From Leptidea sinapis (taxonomy: Eukaryota; Arthropoda; Insecta; Lepidoptera; Pieridae): a DNA stretch of 64,000 bases. The position numbers were made by a program, and so were the translations under genes. The stretch lies in the NCBI RefSeq assembly GCF_905404315.1, contig NC_066265.1, forward strand, positions 28,172,501 to 28,236,500. Reading direction: 5' to 3'. How positions within the stretch are numbered: position 1 is the stretch's first letter; every line of letters begins with the position of its first letter. Below the pieces are notes generated by a model, which was not told the origin of the DNA, made no database searches, and was given only the letters and a program-made list of their open reading frames with translations. Positions 1-14,100 of the stretch are shown one piece after another.

Positions 1-179
1 AGGAAGGACATGAATGAAATTACTGTGAAAACGGGTGCCGGGTGTTTGGGATAGTAATTGTGCTTGCTAAGGTAGGATTGGGCAGCACGTATCAAATCAA
101 ACAACTCTTTCAAAACTAACCGTGGTTACTGCCACAGAAGGCACACAAATAAGGCAACGCATCTACACAGCGCCAAGTT

Positions 180-400
180 TTCAGAAAACTGGACCCCGAC
201 AATTCGTTCATATCTGCGCTGCACGCGGTCAAATAGGTTGAGCTGATGTTGGGCTGAGAAATGAGGACATAAGTGGCTGGACCTACGCTCTATAGAGGGC
301 TAGAATGCGGACCGGCTTGAAGGTCTATTAACCCAGTTTTTCGAAGCCAATTTGGTATTGCCTTCCAAGTGACCGCGGAATTGGCAATCGTTTTGAAGGA
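180..400 (-). mobile_element. LINE family A fragment
   Basis: The reverse complement matches 52715-52955, including the codons around KKLG, the region ending HMEYCCHLW and the DRVQRR part. It is broken by substitutions and has no open frame. It lies upstream of the first visible OGDH-like exon. Confidence 0.75.
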
Positions 401-624
401 TATTAAGGGGAATTACATGTTAAGGGCTATTATTTTAGACCAACTACTTTTTCATTCTATAAATAATAAACTAATACGTGCCAGTTACGGAGATGTAGGC
501 AAAACATCTGGTTTTTGACTTTCCATCGGGTGGGTCATTTGGCCGTCTGCCCTCTAAATTAAGAATAAGAGTAAGATAAATGATAGGGCTGATATTATAT
601 ATATTATGCTGAAGTTTTCAACAG
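401..624. other. intronic, nothing recognised
   Basis: AT-rich sequence before the first visible OGDH-like exon; no upstream exon of the gene could be found in 1-624. Confidence 0.6.
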
Positions 625-3600
625 CTTAGAGAAGTATTTTGCAACAAAATGGCCGGCGGAGAAGCGGTTCGGCTTGGAGGGAGGCGAGAGCATGATTGTG
701 ATGCTGGAAGAGATCGTGGATACCAGCACGAAGCTAGGCGTGGAGTCCATCGTGATGGCCATGCAGCATCGAGGTGGGTGTCAATGAAGGCAGGGTGGTC
801 AGCAATTAATGTCTAGTTTGGAAAGCATGAATGAGTTGCTGGTGACTGAAAATAAGCTCCTAGCAATGGTAGTAAAGTAATGGCCATGTCAGGGTTGCCG
901 TTGATCACAACAGTCAATGTTTGCCAAATATGTAACAGCAAGAATTTAAGGAACATTGTTATATCGTGAATAGCGCTGTTATTATAGCGTCATTTCTTTC
1001 CAAAGAAATTGTAAGGAATTAATTGATTACAGTTATTTCAAAGGAATAAATATTGAAAAATAATAAAACACATCTATGAAATTCTAAAAAAACCATAAAC
1101 CATAAGTATTACCATAAAGAATGAGGAAATATTATTTTACAACCCAAATGTTCAATACAATATGCTTCCCCGGGGCGTAAAATGACTAAGAGAATCCCAG
1201 GCCCAAGGTGTCCAAAGAGGCGACTAAATCTTTCAGAGTGAGGAATAGACTTTGAAAGTAGACTTTTCAAATATCAATAAAACATATCAATAGTAAATTA
1301 AAATCATTTATTAAACTGCAACACTAAAATAAATTGGTGGCTTTATTTCCGTCACCGCCATTTGCAGGAAAATCTGTGTCTGATTTTATTTTAAATTGAA
1401 TCCCCTATTCAAATCATTGATTCTGATGGTCAAAATAATGATTAAGCAAATAATTACTATATTTTTTATGAGGCATGAGATATATGTCCTAGGCGGCGTA
1501 TTGGCATTCTCCTCTATTAAATCCCATAATATACCATTTTAACGCAAGAGCTGTGCTCCAATTAATTACACAAGAAGCCGAATTAGCGTAGGAGCCAGGT
1601 GTAATGGCGCAGTTAACTTATCACGAAATGAATTGTTGAAGGCCGCCTGAACATGTTGGTGAACGTGTGCCGGAAGCAGCTCACCGACATCTTTGCCCAG
1701 TTCAAGCCGATGGAACCCAAGGAGCCAGTGAGTATTCCATCCCCCATGTAGAGCTCTAAGCTTTAAGGTCCCTAAGCCGTATAGGTTCGAGAAGCCTGTA
1801 CAAAGTGTATTTGTCCTAACTCTACCTAGATACTCGCCATCACGTCTTCATATTTGTAATCCTTGTATTCTGTCGTTCGTAGTAATTCGTAATTGTAGTC
1901 TGCCGTTTGCAGTTAGCGGGTGCTGTAACCTGTTTATTATTGCAGGGCTCCGGAGACATCAAGTACCACCTGGGAACTTATATTCATAGATTCATTCGAA
2001 GAACTAATCGCTATATAAAAGTATCCATGAGCTGCAACCCCTCGCATCTGGAGGTCGTGTCTCCTGTCGTGGTTGGCAAGGCGCGGGCTGAGCAGCACTT
2101 CAAGGGCGACAGCAATGGGGACAAGGTGAGCCACATCAGGAGCGCTGGACGAGATGATGTACACAATATTATGTGTATCAGTCCCTATGGGAAGGATATG
2201 ATTGTAAACGGTTGTGGTCGCAGGTGATGGCGATCATCATGCACGGCGACGCGGCGTTCTGCGGGCAGGGCGTGGTGTACGAGACCATGGCACTCACGGA
2301 CCTGCCTGCCTTCACCACGCATGGAGCCATCCACATCGTGTGCAACAACCAGATCGGCTACACCACCGACCCGCGGTTCTCACGCAGCTCGCCCTACTGC
2401 TCGGGTTCGTTAAACACACTAACTAGTGCGAAAATTAATGTTGGATCAATACGAGAAATCACTTCTTCATGAAATGGTCAAAGTCCAGTCTCGTGGTTGC
2501 TCGTTAAAGTAGTGGTGTTTTATGTTGCTCCGCGAAGAATAATATTCCTTTATTTATTTAAGGGCATTTTGTATCTATATCAACCACATTATAATCTAAG
2601 TAAATTAACACTCAAACAAAATCCTTAATTTAACAAAATAAAATATAATATAAACAGAAAAAAAATAAACAAATTAATAAAAAGAAAAGCAAGTTATACA
2701 GTCTTTAACCAGTAAGACTTATGGATTCAAACAGACTTATTTAGATGCAGGACGGGCAAGCATATTTACAAACATGCTCGTATTACAACTGTTCAAAACC
2801 CATAAGTCCTACAATTTCGTCTCTACTAGGCTGAAATCGGACACATCCAGTTAATAAGTGTTCCACATCCTCAATTATTCGACATGAGCCCTCTATACAA
2901 ATACTTAAATTATTACTAATCGCCAGCATTTGAAATTAGACTAACGCCAAAGTTTGGTCCCTTAAAAAGTACCGTGGGCGTTAATTGCAACTTTCAAATG
3001 TCTCGGCGTAAATGACTGATTAATTGGTCATTTTAAAGGGGCCGCCGGGCTTACGAGGTCATATATCCGGCTCAGTAAGTTATCTGTATTATGCAGCCGT
3101 TTAACGCAGTCCCAATAGTATTTGTCTCTGGTTTCGTTGCAGACATCGCCAAATGCGTGAACGCGCCCGTGCTTCACGTGAACGGTGACGACGCGGAGGC
3201 GGTGGCGCACGTGGCTCGCGTGGCGATCGAGTTCCGCTGCCGGTTCAAGACCGATGTGGTGCTGGACCTGGTGTGCTACCGCCGCTTCGGCCACAGCGAG
3301 GAGGACGAGCCCAGCTTCACGCAGCCCTTCATGTACAAGAAGATCCGCTCTATGACCACCGGTTAGTAGCGCCCCATCACTCTACTGCTCTCAGATAGCA
3401 TCGCCCTGCCTCTGTCATTAAAGTATCGATTGCAGTTGACAAAATGTACGGAGAGAAGCTGAAAGCTTCCGGGCTGGTGACCGATGCGGACATCAAAGGT
3501 TGGGAGAAGGAGTACATGGACACGCTTAACCAGCACTTCGAGCTCGCCAAGAAGGTCACGAAGCTCAGCATAATGGACTGGATCGATACACCCTGGACTG

Positions 3601-6600
3601 GGTTCTTTGAGTCCAGAGATTTGAATAAGGTACATTAAGTAGGTACCTACCATACAGGTACCTTAATTCGGGCAATAATATATGTTCTAATAATACCCGC
3701 TTTGCTGGGTAATTTTTGATTGTATACTTATTTATTAATGTTAATAATCTATCGCAACTTACTTCACAATTTTTTTATATAAAAGACACATGTTCTTTTT
3801 TCTAAAATTATTCTGGGATGTTCTAGATTATTCAAGAAATTTCTAGATCATTGTAGAATTTTCTAGAACAATCCAAATTATTTTAGATAAATTATAATCA
3901 CACATTTATAGAAATCACATGTTTCAACCCCGTATCTTATACACCCTTATCGGATCAACTTGCTATATATTACATAACGATATTTATTTGATATTCATTC
4001 ATTTTTTATTGAAAAAGAAACGTATAATGATTAATATAACAGTAATATTATAAGGATTTAAACAGCAATCGTTTATAAATTAAATTGTGAAATTAATTAA
4101 ATTTTTCAAACGCTTGAGAATAGATTTTCATTCAAAAAATTAAAAAAAGACAAAAAATTAGACCACTTGCTCACTCGACTACAAAGTATGTATATGTATT
4201 ACCTGTCCATGAAATATATAACTACCTAATGGTGAGCTACCGACTACACCTTCTCAAACTACCTTCAAATATTACAGATACAAGAGACTGGCATCTGCGA
4301 GACTTCAATATCGACAATATCAAAACATTTCTGCAAGCCGCCCGAAATCTGGGCTTTTGAAGTTCACAAAGGTATCCATAGGATACTGCAGAACCGGGAG
4401 AAAATGGTGAGAAATACAGGGCTTTGTCTAATAGCGGATACGAAATGCAAAATATGAATACACGATTGTACGCTTATCCTCAGGTCAAGGAAGGAATAGC
4501 GGATTGGGCAATGGGGGAGGCACTCGCGTATGGCTCACTATTAAGAGACAAAATTCACATCAGATTTACTGGAGAGGATGTCGAACGCGGAACGATGGCC
4601 CACAGGTGATTCGAAGCTCAAATGCTTGTTTTTTTTATAAAAATAAGGGACGAGACGAGCTGGACGTTCAGCTGGTGGCAATTGGTACGGCCTGCCCATT
4701 ACAATGCAGTGCCGCTCAAGATTATTGAAAAACCCAAAAATTCTGAGCGACACTACAACTGTGTTCGTTACCTTGAGACATAAGATGTCAAATCTCATTT
4801 GCCCAGTAATGTCACTAGTTACGGCGCCCTTCAGACCGAAACAATGTAATGCTTACGCGGCTGCTTCACGGCAGAATTAGGCGTCGTTGTGGTACCCATA
4901 ATCTAGCCGGAATCCTGTGCAAAGGAGCCTCCCACTGGTTAACATGTTATCATCCTTGTTAGTCTTGTACTGAGTGCACGTGTCCGCAGGCATCACGTAT
5001 ACCACCACCAAAGCGTGGACGGCGCCACCCACCGCGTGTTGGACACCCTCTACCCTGACCAAGAGGTGTACGATCTGCATAACAGCTCCTTGTCCGAATT
5101 CGGTAACTTTATAATCAATTTGACTTTCACACCAAACTATTGTTTGTTATTCTTTGTTCAATATTTTTTTATTTATTTAGTAAGAATACGTTGCATACAA
5201 TGTGTTGCCTTATGGTACATTTACACATTAATTACTTATATTATTACAAGGAAGTACTTAATAACATTATTATAATAAGGCAATTTCCTTGCTTACTATC
5301 TAAATTACTTTATAAAGTACTCACACAAGAATATAAAAAACTTATAACTATAAACAAAAAAGTAAATTTTATATAAACTAAATTTAAAATACATCAACTA
5401 TTATCAAAAAAGAATGATATTATTTAATTAAATAATTTTTAATTTTGCGCTTAAAAATCGATGCAGAGTTTCAAAATATGTCCAAAACTGCTATTTTAAA
5501 TATTTTTCTATAGGACATTACAATTCTGTTAATAGGAGCGGTCCTACCTAGATCACCCTTTCTAATTCTTGGCATGAAAGTAAGTTTTTTTTAAATATGA
5601 TAATGGACTTAAATTCAATACTGATAATGAACGACATTTACAAATACTCTTCAAGTCTCACAACACAGTAGAGGAGAGAAATGGTGAGACAGTATGGAGG
5701 ATATCATCCTCACCATCTGGATGTGTGGCCGGCAACGCTCCTGTGGTTCCTCTGGTGTTGCAAGAGATTGTGGGCGGCGATGATCACTTAACAATATTCC
5801 ATAAAAAAAAGAGGTAGGCAGTATCAAATATGTGTGTATTATATCACTTAATAGGGCTCAGGAAAGATATAATCTTAGAAAGTTTTTTACAAATAATATA
5901 AAAAATATTATTAACTATTTGTGGTTGAATTGTGAATGATTGGACGTGAACTTTGCACGCTTACCAACCATCGGTGAAAATACAATAATTTAAACGGTCT
6001 GTCCCATTTTTATAAGCTTAAGTTTTACGGAATCTTTTAACGAGACTTTCGACCCCCTCAAAACGTCTGATCAATTTGAAACTGAAAAGTTGTCAAGGAC
6101 CGAACGCAATTCAATTTTTTCAATTCATTCAAGTTTATAAGGTTTGTCCCAGTTTTCCGACCGATATCTTCCGTAATAGCGATTTTTTAAATCAAAAATA
6201 TCCGATGCCCGGTAGTGTCGTTGTGCCAAAGAGCAAGCTTGTGCTAATAGATCATGTAATTCTGGAATGTGCTGGGGTGGCCAACCAACGGGCATAAACC
6301 TTAGTAAATACAGGATCGCTCCAGGAAGTATGCGAACACCCCAGTAGTGTTCTGAGCTTCTGGAAGGAGCTGGGCTAGTTGGAATGACTGGCCGCAGAAT
6401 GGACACAACTGAGCGGTCTAATTGCGGAAACAGGAGCCCCTTACCAAACTCCATAAAGGTTATTCAGTGCTAAGAAATTCTCAAATAAAATGCAATTTAG
6501 ACAGAAAGAAACAAAGATATATAATGGTTCAAAAAACAGGCTGTAATGGAAAACCAAACTAAAAAGTAGAATATAATTTACGTTGCATTCTTCCTTTTAA

Positions 6601-9600
6601 ATGTAAGAAAAGAAAAAAGAAAGAAATTTTAGTTCAAGTTTTTACGAAAAGACTTTCCCGACCTAATATTATTTTTTGACAATAATATTATTTTTAAAAC
6701 GTGCAAGTGGTATTAATGAATTATAAATAGAACACAAAATGAAAATAATAATCAGTAAAATGAAACGGCGGTAATCCCAGAAATATTTAACTCTTTCATC
6801 AATAAATAAGAATAAAAGAGAAAGTCAAGAACCTGATAATAACTTGACCTGTAAAAAGTGTTTATTTTCTGTGGAATAGATAGTATCAATACAGCTGTAT
6901 ATTATACCTTGAAAGAAAAAAATTCACTTGTTAAAATAATATATTTATAAAGATTTGTTTTATTCTAGGTATAGGAATAGGAAGGTATAGGAATGAAATG
7001 CCAACTTAGCTCAAAAGATGAGGTAACGATATACGTTAGCGTTTTCGAGAAAAAAAATGGCAAAAAATCTAACAATGCTCCTAGCTCTTCAGAAATACGT
7101 GAGTGTTAGTAACACGGCCTTAATTATTGTATACAATTATAAAATATTTATGTATCTGTTACTTATTCCTAAAGTTAATTATTATTAAGTTTTACTTACC
7201 GTAGGTAGGTAAATTTTAATCGCGCAAAATTTTTTTGAAGTAACACTTCTTTAGGCGCGACTTGAGGGTAACTCAGAATTTTTTTCTGACGGAAGTAACG
7301 CTCAGTACATAAGTCAATTGAAAGAATTTTTAAGCCATTATTTATATATTTATTTATTTAGAAATACCAACATTTGTTTACATTGATGCGTTATATATTT
7401 ATAATATAGACTAAATATAATGTGCTTAATGTAACAAACAATTACAGGTATCTACCACATGCTTTAATAATTTTCACAAAGTAAATATTAGTTTAAGGGG
7501 AAAAGAAAATATACGCTAACAAGTAATAATAGTTAAATGATTTGGTTTGAAATTATTATTATTTAAGATGATTATATATATATTATAAAACTAAGAAACA
7601 TAATTATTATGACTACATTTTATTTACTAAACTTACATACAAATAATTTACGAACTGTATAGACAGAAGTCGTTAAATTAATATCAATGTAATCGCTATA
7701 TATGTTTACCATCTTGCACAGCCTAGGAATAGGAGAGTTCGCTCCAAACATACATCTTCGAACCGGTGGAACTATTATTATAATTTAATGATTTTAAAAA
7801 ATATTTCAAATTGTTCAGTAATATTTTTTTTAAATCTCCAGGGTGTTAATTTGTTTATTTATTACTACCATTGCAATAAATAATATATAAGTTTTCAGAA
7901 ATTTTCTGACATTCGCGACATTCCCTAATTTGGTTTTGGTTTCTTCGCCCATTATTAGGACAGGCAGAGTTCAAGCCCATACAGCCATATTTGTTAATAT
8001 TCAATAACAACATCATATTGATACTTATGTGCTAATAATCATTTTACCTTCAATTTCTTATTATCAATTATTTAATTTAATGGGTGAAATTTTTTAAATT
8101 TTCGCAAAGTAGTATTAAGTTATAAATAGAATATAAAATGAAAATAATAATCTGTCAAATAAAATGGCGGAATCCCAGGAACATTTTACTCTTCCATCAA
8201 TAAGAAAGAATAAAAGAGAAAATCAAGACCTGATAATTTTTCTGATGAATAATAATATCAAAACATAACATTATAGCATTTTTGGTAAGATATATAAAAT
8301 CTCACTTGATAAAATAATATTAATATATATTATTCAAGGCATTTTTTTTAAATATTCTTTTTATATTTATAAAGATTTTGTTTTATTATTATTACGAAGT
8401 AAAATTTTCATTAAACGAAAAATTTAAGTGTTACATTCTCTCTACTAACAAAATACATCAACGTATCATCTTAGTAATTTGGTATTTAATTTCTTACTCG
8501 TAAGGATTATATCTGAACGCATATTTCAATGCATTAGATTTCCATATCCGACAAACAAAAATCTTAAGCTCAAAAATCGCGCCATCCTTTTTATTCAGCT
8601 ATGTTACATGTGGTTAGAAAGAGAGAAAGCGAATTTCTATGTATCAGTTTGTGTTCGGATACCCACAAGCCATTTTATTTGTCGATTCAGATTGTTTCGT
8701 GGTGTAAATCGTATGCGTTTGGTTCGGCTAGGTCGATTATTGAAAAATGAAATCGGATTTTCTAGTGTGAGAAATCGATACGAATCAATTTGTTTTTGAA
8801 ATCGAATTTTAGATTCGTTTTGATATATCGGGCTCATGCCTATCACCTACATTACATAACATATATTATTACAATACATACATTACATTTATAAATGTAT
8901 ATTGTAAAATACACATGATTTTTAAAAATTCTTAAATTTTAATTGCATTCTAAAATTTATCAAACATCAAATTATTCCTCTATTGAAGTGATGAAATAAA
9001 ACACTTTTACACTATCCAACAGATGGCGCTGCACTATGCTGATGCTTAAAAGGCACGCGCTATATAAGTTTACTGGCACTGTGTCACTATCATTTGATGG
9101 CTTGGTCAGATTGATGAGGGCAGCGCGAAAAGCTGCTTATTAAGGTTATTTTTTTTGGAACGGGCGACCTAATAGCTATATGCTCATTAGGGCTCTAATC
9201 AATAATAAAACCGTCAACCTAAATAATGTAAGGTTTAATATTAAATACATATAAAACAAAAGCAGCTAAGTGCGAGTCGGATTCGCCCATGAAGGATTTC
9301 GTAGCAGCAAGCAAGTAACATAATATAAAAGTTATATAGAAAGGAAAATGATATTAAATTATTTAAATGGAAATGGCAAAAAACCATTGCTCAATATCAT
9401 ACACTGCAACAAAGCTCTCATTATTATTACGTATTAAAAAAAACTACTTACTAGATCTCGTTCAAGCCATTTTTCGGTAAAAGTTTTTATGGTAATTTTT
9501 AGCTTTATCATTCTCTTATTTTAAAAGTTACATGGGGGGGGGGGCACATATTTTACCAATTTGAAAGTGTATCTCGCGCAAACTATTCAGCTTAGAAAAA

Positions 9601-11112
9601 AAATATATTAGAAACCTTTATATTATTTTAGAAGAACTATCCATAAATACCCCATACGTATGGGTTAGATGAAAAAAAAAAATTTTTGAGTTTCAGTTCT
9701 AATGGGGAACCCCCAAAATTTATTGTTTTTTTGCCTATTTTTGTGTGAAAGTGTTAATGCGGCTCACAGAATACATCTACTTGCCAAGTTTCAACAGCAT
9801 TTACTTCTTATAGTTTTGGAAAAAAGTGGCTGAGACATACACGGACAGACAGACAGACATTACGAATCTACAGGGGTTCCGTTTTTGCCATTTTTTTTTG
9901 TATATTCACTTCCTTTTCCAATAGGTTTCGTCCTACTATTATTTTTTTAGTTTTAAAAATTATCGACCCTGGTCTAAAGAAAATTTTTGACCCCTAAATA
10001 GACCAGTTCTTTTCAAAGAAACAATAGTTTTCTAAAAGTGACGGCGAATCGTCAGCGTCGAAATCGTCAACTGCTGTCACATCACAAGGCCGGCGTTTTC
10101 TATTTGTGTATTTGTCATGTAGACTACTATCTGACAAAAGAAATTCCAAATTTTAAAAAACTATTGTTTCTTTGAAAAGAACTGGTCTATTTAGTGGTCA
10201 AAAATTTTCCTTGGTCAAAGTTTAAGAATAATTAGCTTTTCTTATAAAAATCAGATAAAAGAAAAATATACACGGATATATACCAAAATTATACTAAGAG
10301 AAAAGTAAAACTTTATCCCCCTTATTCATAATAGTCTGCTAACTTAAAGCATTGCTAATAATTCACACTCTGTCTTCTTCTATTGACCTAAGTCAGAGTG
10401 AGAAAAAACACTCCTAAGCGGCTGTTTAAAGTTAGCGGACCATTATGAATAAGGGGGTATACCTTTACCTCGTCTGTTCGAATTTTTGAAGTTATCTCTG
10501 CGCAGGAATTCTGGGATTCGAAGTGGGCTACTCGTATTCGAGTCCTCGACTACTGACCATTTGGGAAGCTCAGTACGGGGACTTCGCGGATACGGCGCAG
10601 CCCGTGTTCGACACGTTCATCGTGAACGGAGAGAGCAAGTGGGTGTGCCAGTCTGGTATCGTGGTGCAGCTCCCCCACGGCATCGACGGAGCGGGGCCAG
10701 AGCATTCGTCGGCAAGAGTCGAAAGATACCTGCAGATGTCTGACGATGATGAGGATCTGATTCCAGATCTGGATGATAAAAATTTTGCATGTAGGTAATT
10801 TATCATCGATATTATTTATATCTCTTTTGTCTAAGTTTATATTTTTGACTAATAAGTCAAGTAAATAATAGTACTAGTAAAGTAATAGTAAAACAGGGCG
10901 CTATTGCCAACCTGGCAGCTTTTATTGGCTTTTGTTTACCATATTTTCATTTTGTTATCCATCTATTAAATGTTTTCTGGTATTATAAATATATCACTCC
11001 AGATAATTAATAATTTTATAGACTTAACTTAAATATCATAATAACATATATAGGTGCTTATATATGTATAAATATATATATTGGAAGTGTTTCTTGCGCA
11101 AAGTATAACTAG

Positions 11113-11169
<57 letters not shown>

Positions 11170-14100
11170 TATACAGTCGTGGTCAACTAATTAGGGACAC
11201 TCTGTAGTTAAACCAAATTGTGAATTTATTTTTTATTTTCCAACGAGTCTAAACAAGATTTCATATCCGTTACATTTAAGTATAATTAGTCATTTATGTG
11301 CCCGATTATACAAACAATAACAACGTTCTAAACATTAAAACTCTTTACAGTATAGCTGATCGATTATCACAGTGCTATTTGTTCAAAAAATGCTGGCTGG
11401 TCATTTAATTAGGGACACTGAGATATTCCGTTTTATTTTCAAAATCTGAATCTCAATTTTTTTTTATTTCTTCTCCTATTGTTTCGTGGTAGTTTTGGCG
11501 GCAATCAAGATTATTAATTTTAAGTTTTGAGAACTATTTTGAAGAAAAATGGGCAAAAATAAAAGTTGCGATACAACACTACGAAAAATCATCATGAAGT
11601 TTGTCGAGCGTGGTTGGTCATACCGAGGGATAGCAGAATATTTAAAAAACTATGGTGTGCAGTGCAGTGCAACATTTCAGGCGCAACAATACAGCTTTAA
11701 ATGTGCCCAGATAAAAAGTATCGAGAAAAACAAATCCGCAAGAATATAGAAAGATAACCAGATTAGCTAAGAAAGATCCATTTTTAGGCTCTGTTTTAAC
11801 TAAACACGAAGTCTTTAGGGCGGACGAAAGAGCCGCTGTTACAGCGAGGACCGTTAGACGACGTCTGATAGAAGCAGGGTTGTTCGAAGGAGTGGCTCGC
11901 AAAGTACCGTTGATGAAGAAAGAACATAGAAATGCACGTTTGACGTTTGCACGTAAATATTTACATTGGACATACGCCCAATGGCGACATGTATTATTTC
12001 CTGACGAAGCCAAGGTTAATTTGATTTCTTCAAATGAAAGGAAATACGTACGGCGTCCTGTAAAAGCGGAAATGAATCCAAGATTCACAAAAAAGCAAGT
12101 GAAACATGGCGGTGGAAACATTAAAATGTGAGATTCATTTTCTGGACGTGAGTGGGACCTATGAGGAAAGTTCAGGGTAATTTAGACCAACATCAATACA
12201 AGGCAATATTAGAGGAAACTATTCTTCCCTACGCTGAGGAACATCTCCCTAATATATGGACGTTTCAGCATGATAACGACCTGAAACATACCACCCGTTC
12301 AGTCAAGTCGTTTCATAACAGTTAGTCGGTATCAGTGCTAGATTGGCCAGCAAATAGCCCGGACCTCAACCCAATCGAGCACCTTTGGCACGAAATTTAG
12401 ATGAATTTAATGAAGCTTTTTGTGAGGCATGAGCAAACATTCCTGTCGAAACATGTCAGAAACTGATAATGTCCATGCCACATCGGTGTCTAGCGATAAT
12501 AACTAACAAATGTTTTGCTACTGGGTACTGAATTATACACGTAATAAAATGGAGTTGTTAAAGAAATTAAAATACTGGAGATTACTAGTTTTGTTTAACT
12601 CTATTTTTCATTTTACTTTACTTTCCTTAATTAAATGTCCAGCTACAGAATTATACCTTAAATTGAATACATGTTTAACCTTGGATATTAAACACTTTTT
12701 TCTATTCATTTAATCCTTTATTTACAGCCATTTATTGGATAATAGTTGGACCAAACTATGCAAATAATAGTTACTGAGAAGTCAATAGGGATTTATATTT
12801 ATATGTTCATAACCGGTTATTTCTCTTCACTATCTTGAATGTCCCTAATTAGTTGACCACGACTGTATATATATATTATATATTTTTAACATAATATGTT
12901 AATATAATATATATTATAATATTATTATAACCCTCCATAATGCGTTCAAGAACCCCACATTATGACCACCATAAAAATAGACTGTTTTCTTAGAACAAAT
13001 TTCTTATCTGTGACAATTTAAAGCAATAATAACATCGATTTCGATAATATTATTTCATTCAAATTTCGAATATCTCTGAACTCATCTCTACTCTATCATC
13101 ACTACATCAGTCGAGATGAGGTTGAGTGCGAAATTAAATGTCAATTTGCAAACAAATTTGACAATTAATATTGCACGTGAGTAAGATATCGAACGATAAT
13201 ATGACAGTCGGGACCGACTCTATTTTGTCTCTGTAGTAAAAAGAACTATGACAGCTGCCAGAAAACTTGTCACTAACGCTATTACTTACCGTTTAAAATT
13301 TATGGTGGTAATACTATGCGGCTCCTGAACGCATCATGGAAGCTTATGACATGTGGGTAGATAAAGTAGTGTATGTAACTGTTCATAATTAGGCATTGAA
13401 CACTCTTGTGATGTTATCACTCACACTCGTCCAGACCCTTCATTAGATACAGTGACATAAACTACTTAATTTAGATAATTTATTCGACTAGATAGAGCCT
13501 CTTGCTGCTAGACGACCGATAAAAACAGGCCAGGAATGTTACTTTAGTGTGCGTAACAAGCTAGGTCTTACACTAGCGATTTTTTTGTCACTTTGTATTA
13601 GTCTGCGTGCATTGCTCAAAATAGAGGTTAAGTGTCAACCTCAATTTTTTTCGACGTTTTCACAGCTGTCAGTCTATCTAGAAGTATAAATGATCTAAGC
13701 TACTAATAGCATCTACTCGGATGGTACTTCCGTTGTTGGCAGTTACGTTTTTTTTTATTAAAATAAGGAACGAGACGAACAGAACGTTCAGCTGGTGATA
13801 ATTGATACGCCCTACCCATTGCATGCATTGTAATAATGCAGTGCCGCTCAGGATTCTTGAAAAACCCAAAAATTCTGAGCAGCACTACAATTGCGCTCGT
13901 CACCTTGAGACATAAGATGTTAAGTATCATATGCCCAGTAATTTCACTAGCTACGGCGCCCTTCAGACCGAAACACAATAATGTTTACAAATTACTGCTT
14001 CAGGGCAGAAATAGGCGCCGTTGTGGTACCTACCCATAATCTAGCCGGCTTCCTGTGCAAAGGAGCTTCCCACTGGTAATGGTACGTCTATGAGTGTGGT

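Noticed and set aside
4278..4406. Possible frameshift in the OGDH-like gene near 4340-4365
   Set aside because: Reading in the phase set by both neighbouring exons gives an open frame with the family-like segment GIHRILQNREKM at its end; the difference is divergence, not a break.
6125..6454. 109-residue minus-strand frame
   Set aside because: Antisense to the LINE C-terminal fragment, which is recognisable on the plus strand.
8479..8799. 106-residue plus-strand frame
   Set aside because: No recognisable domain, no splice or promoter context, and composition of the surrounding intron.
11642..12121. 159-residue minus-strand open frame
   Set aside because: Antisense shadow of the Tc1-like transposase; no known domain.
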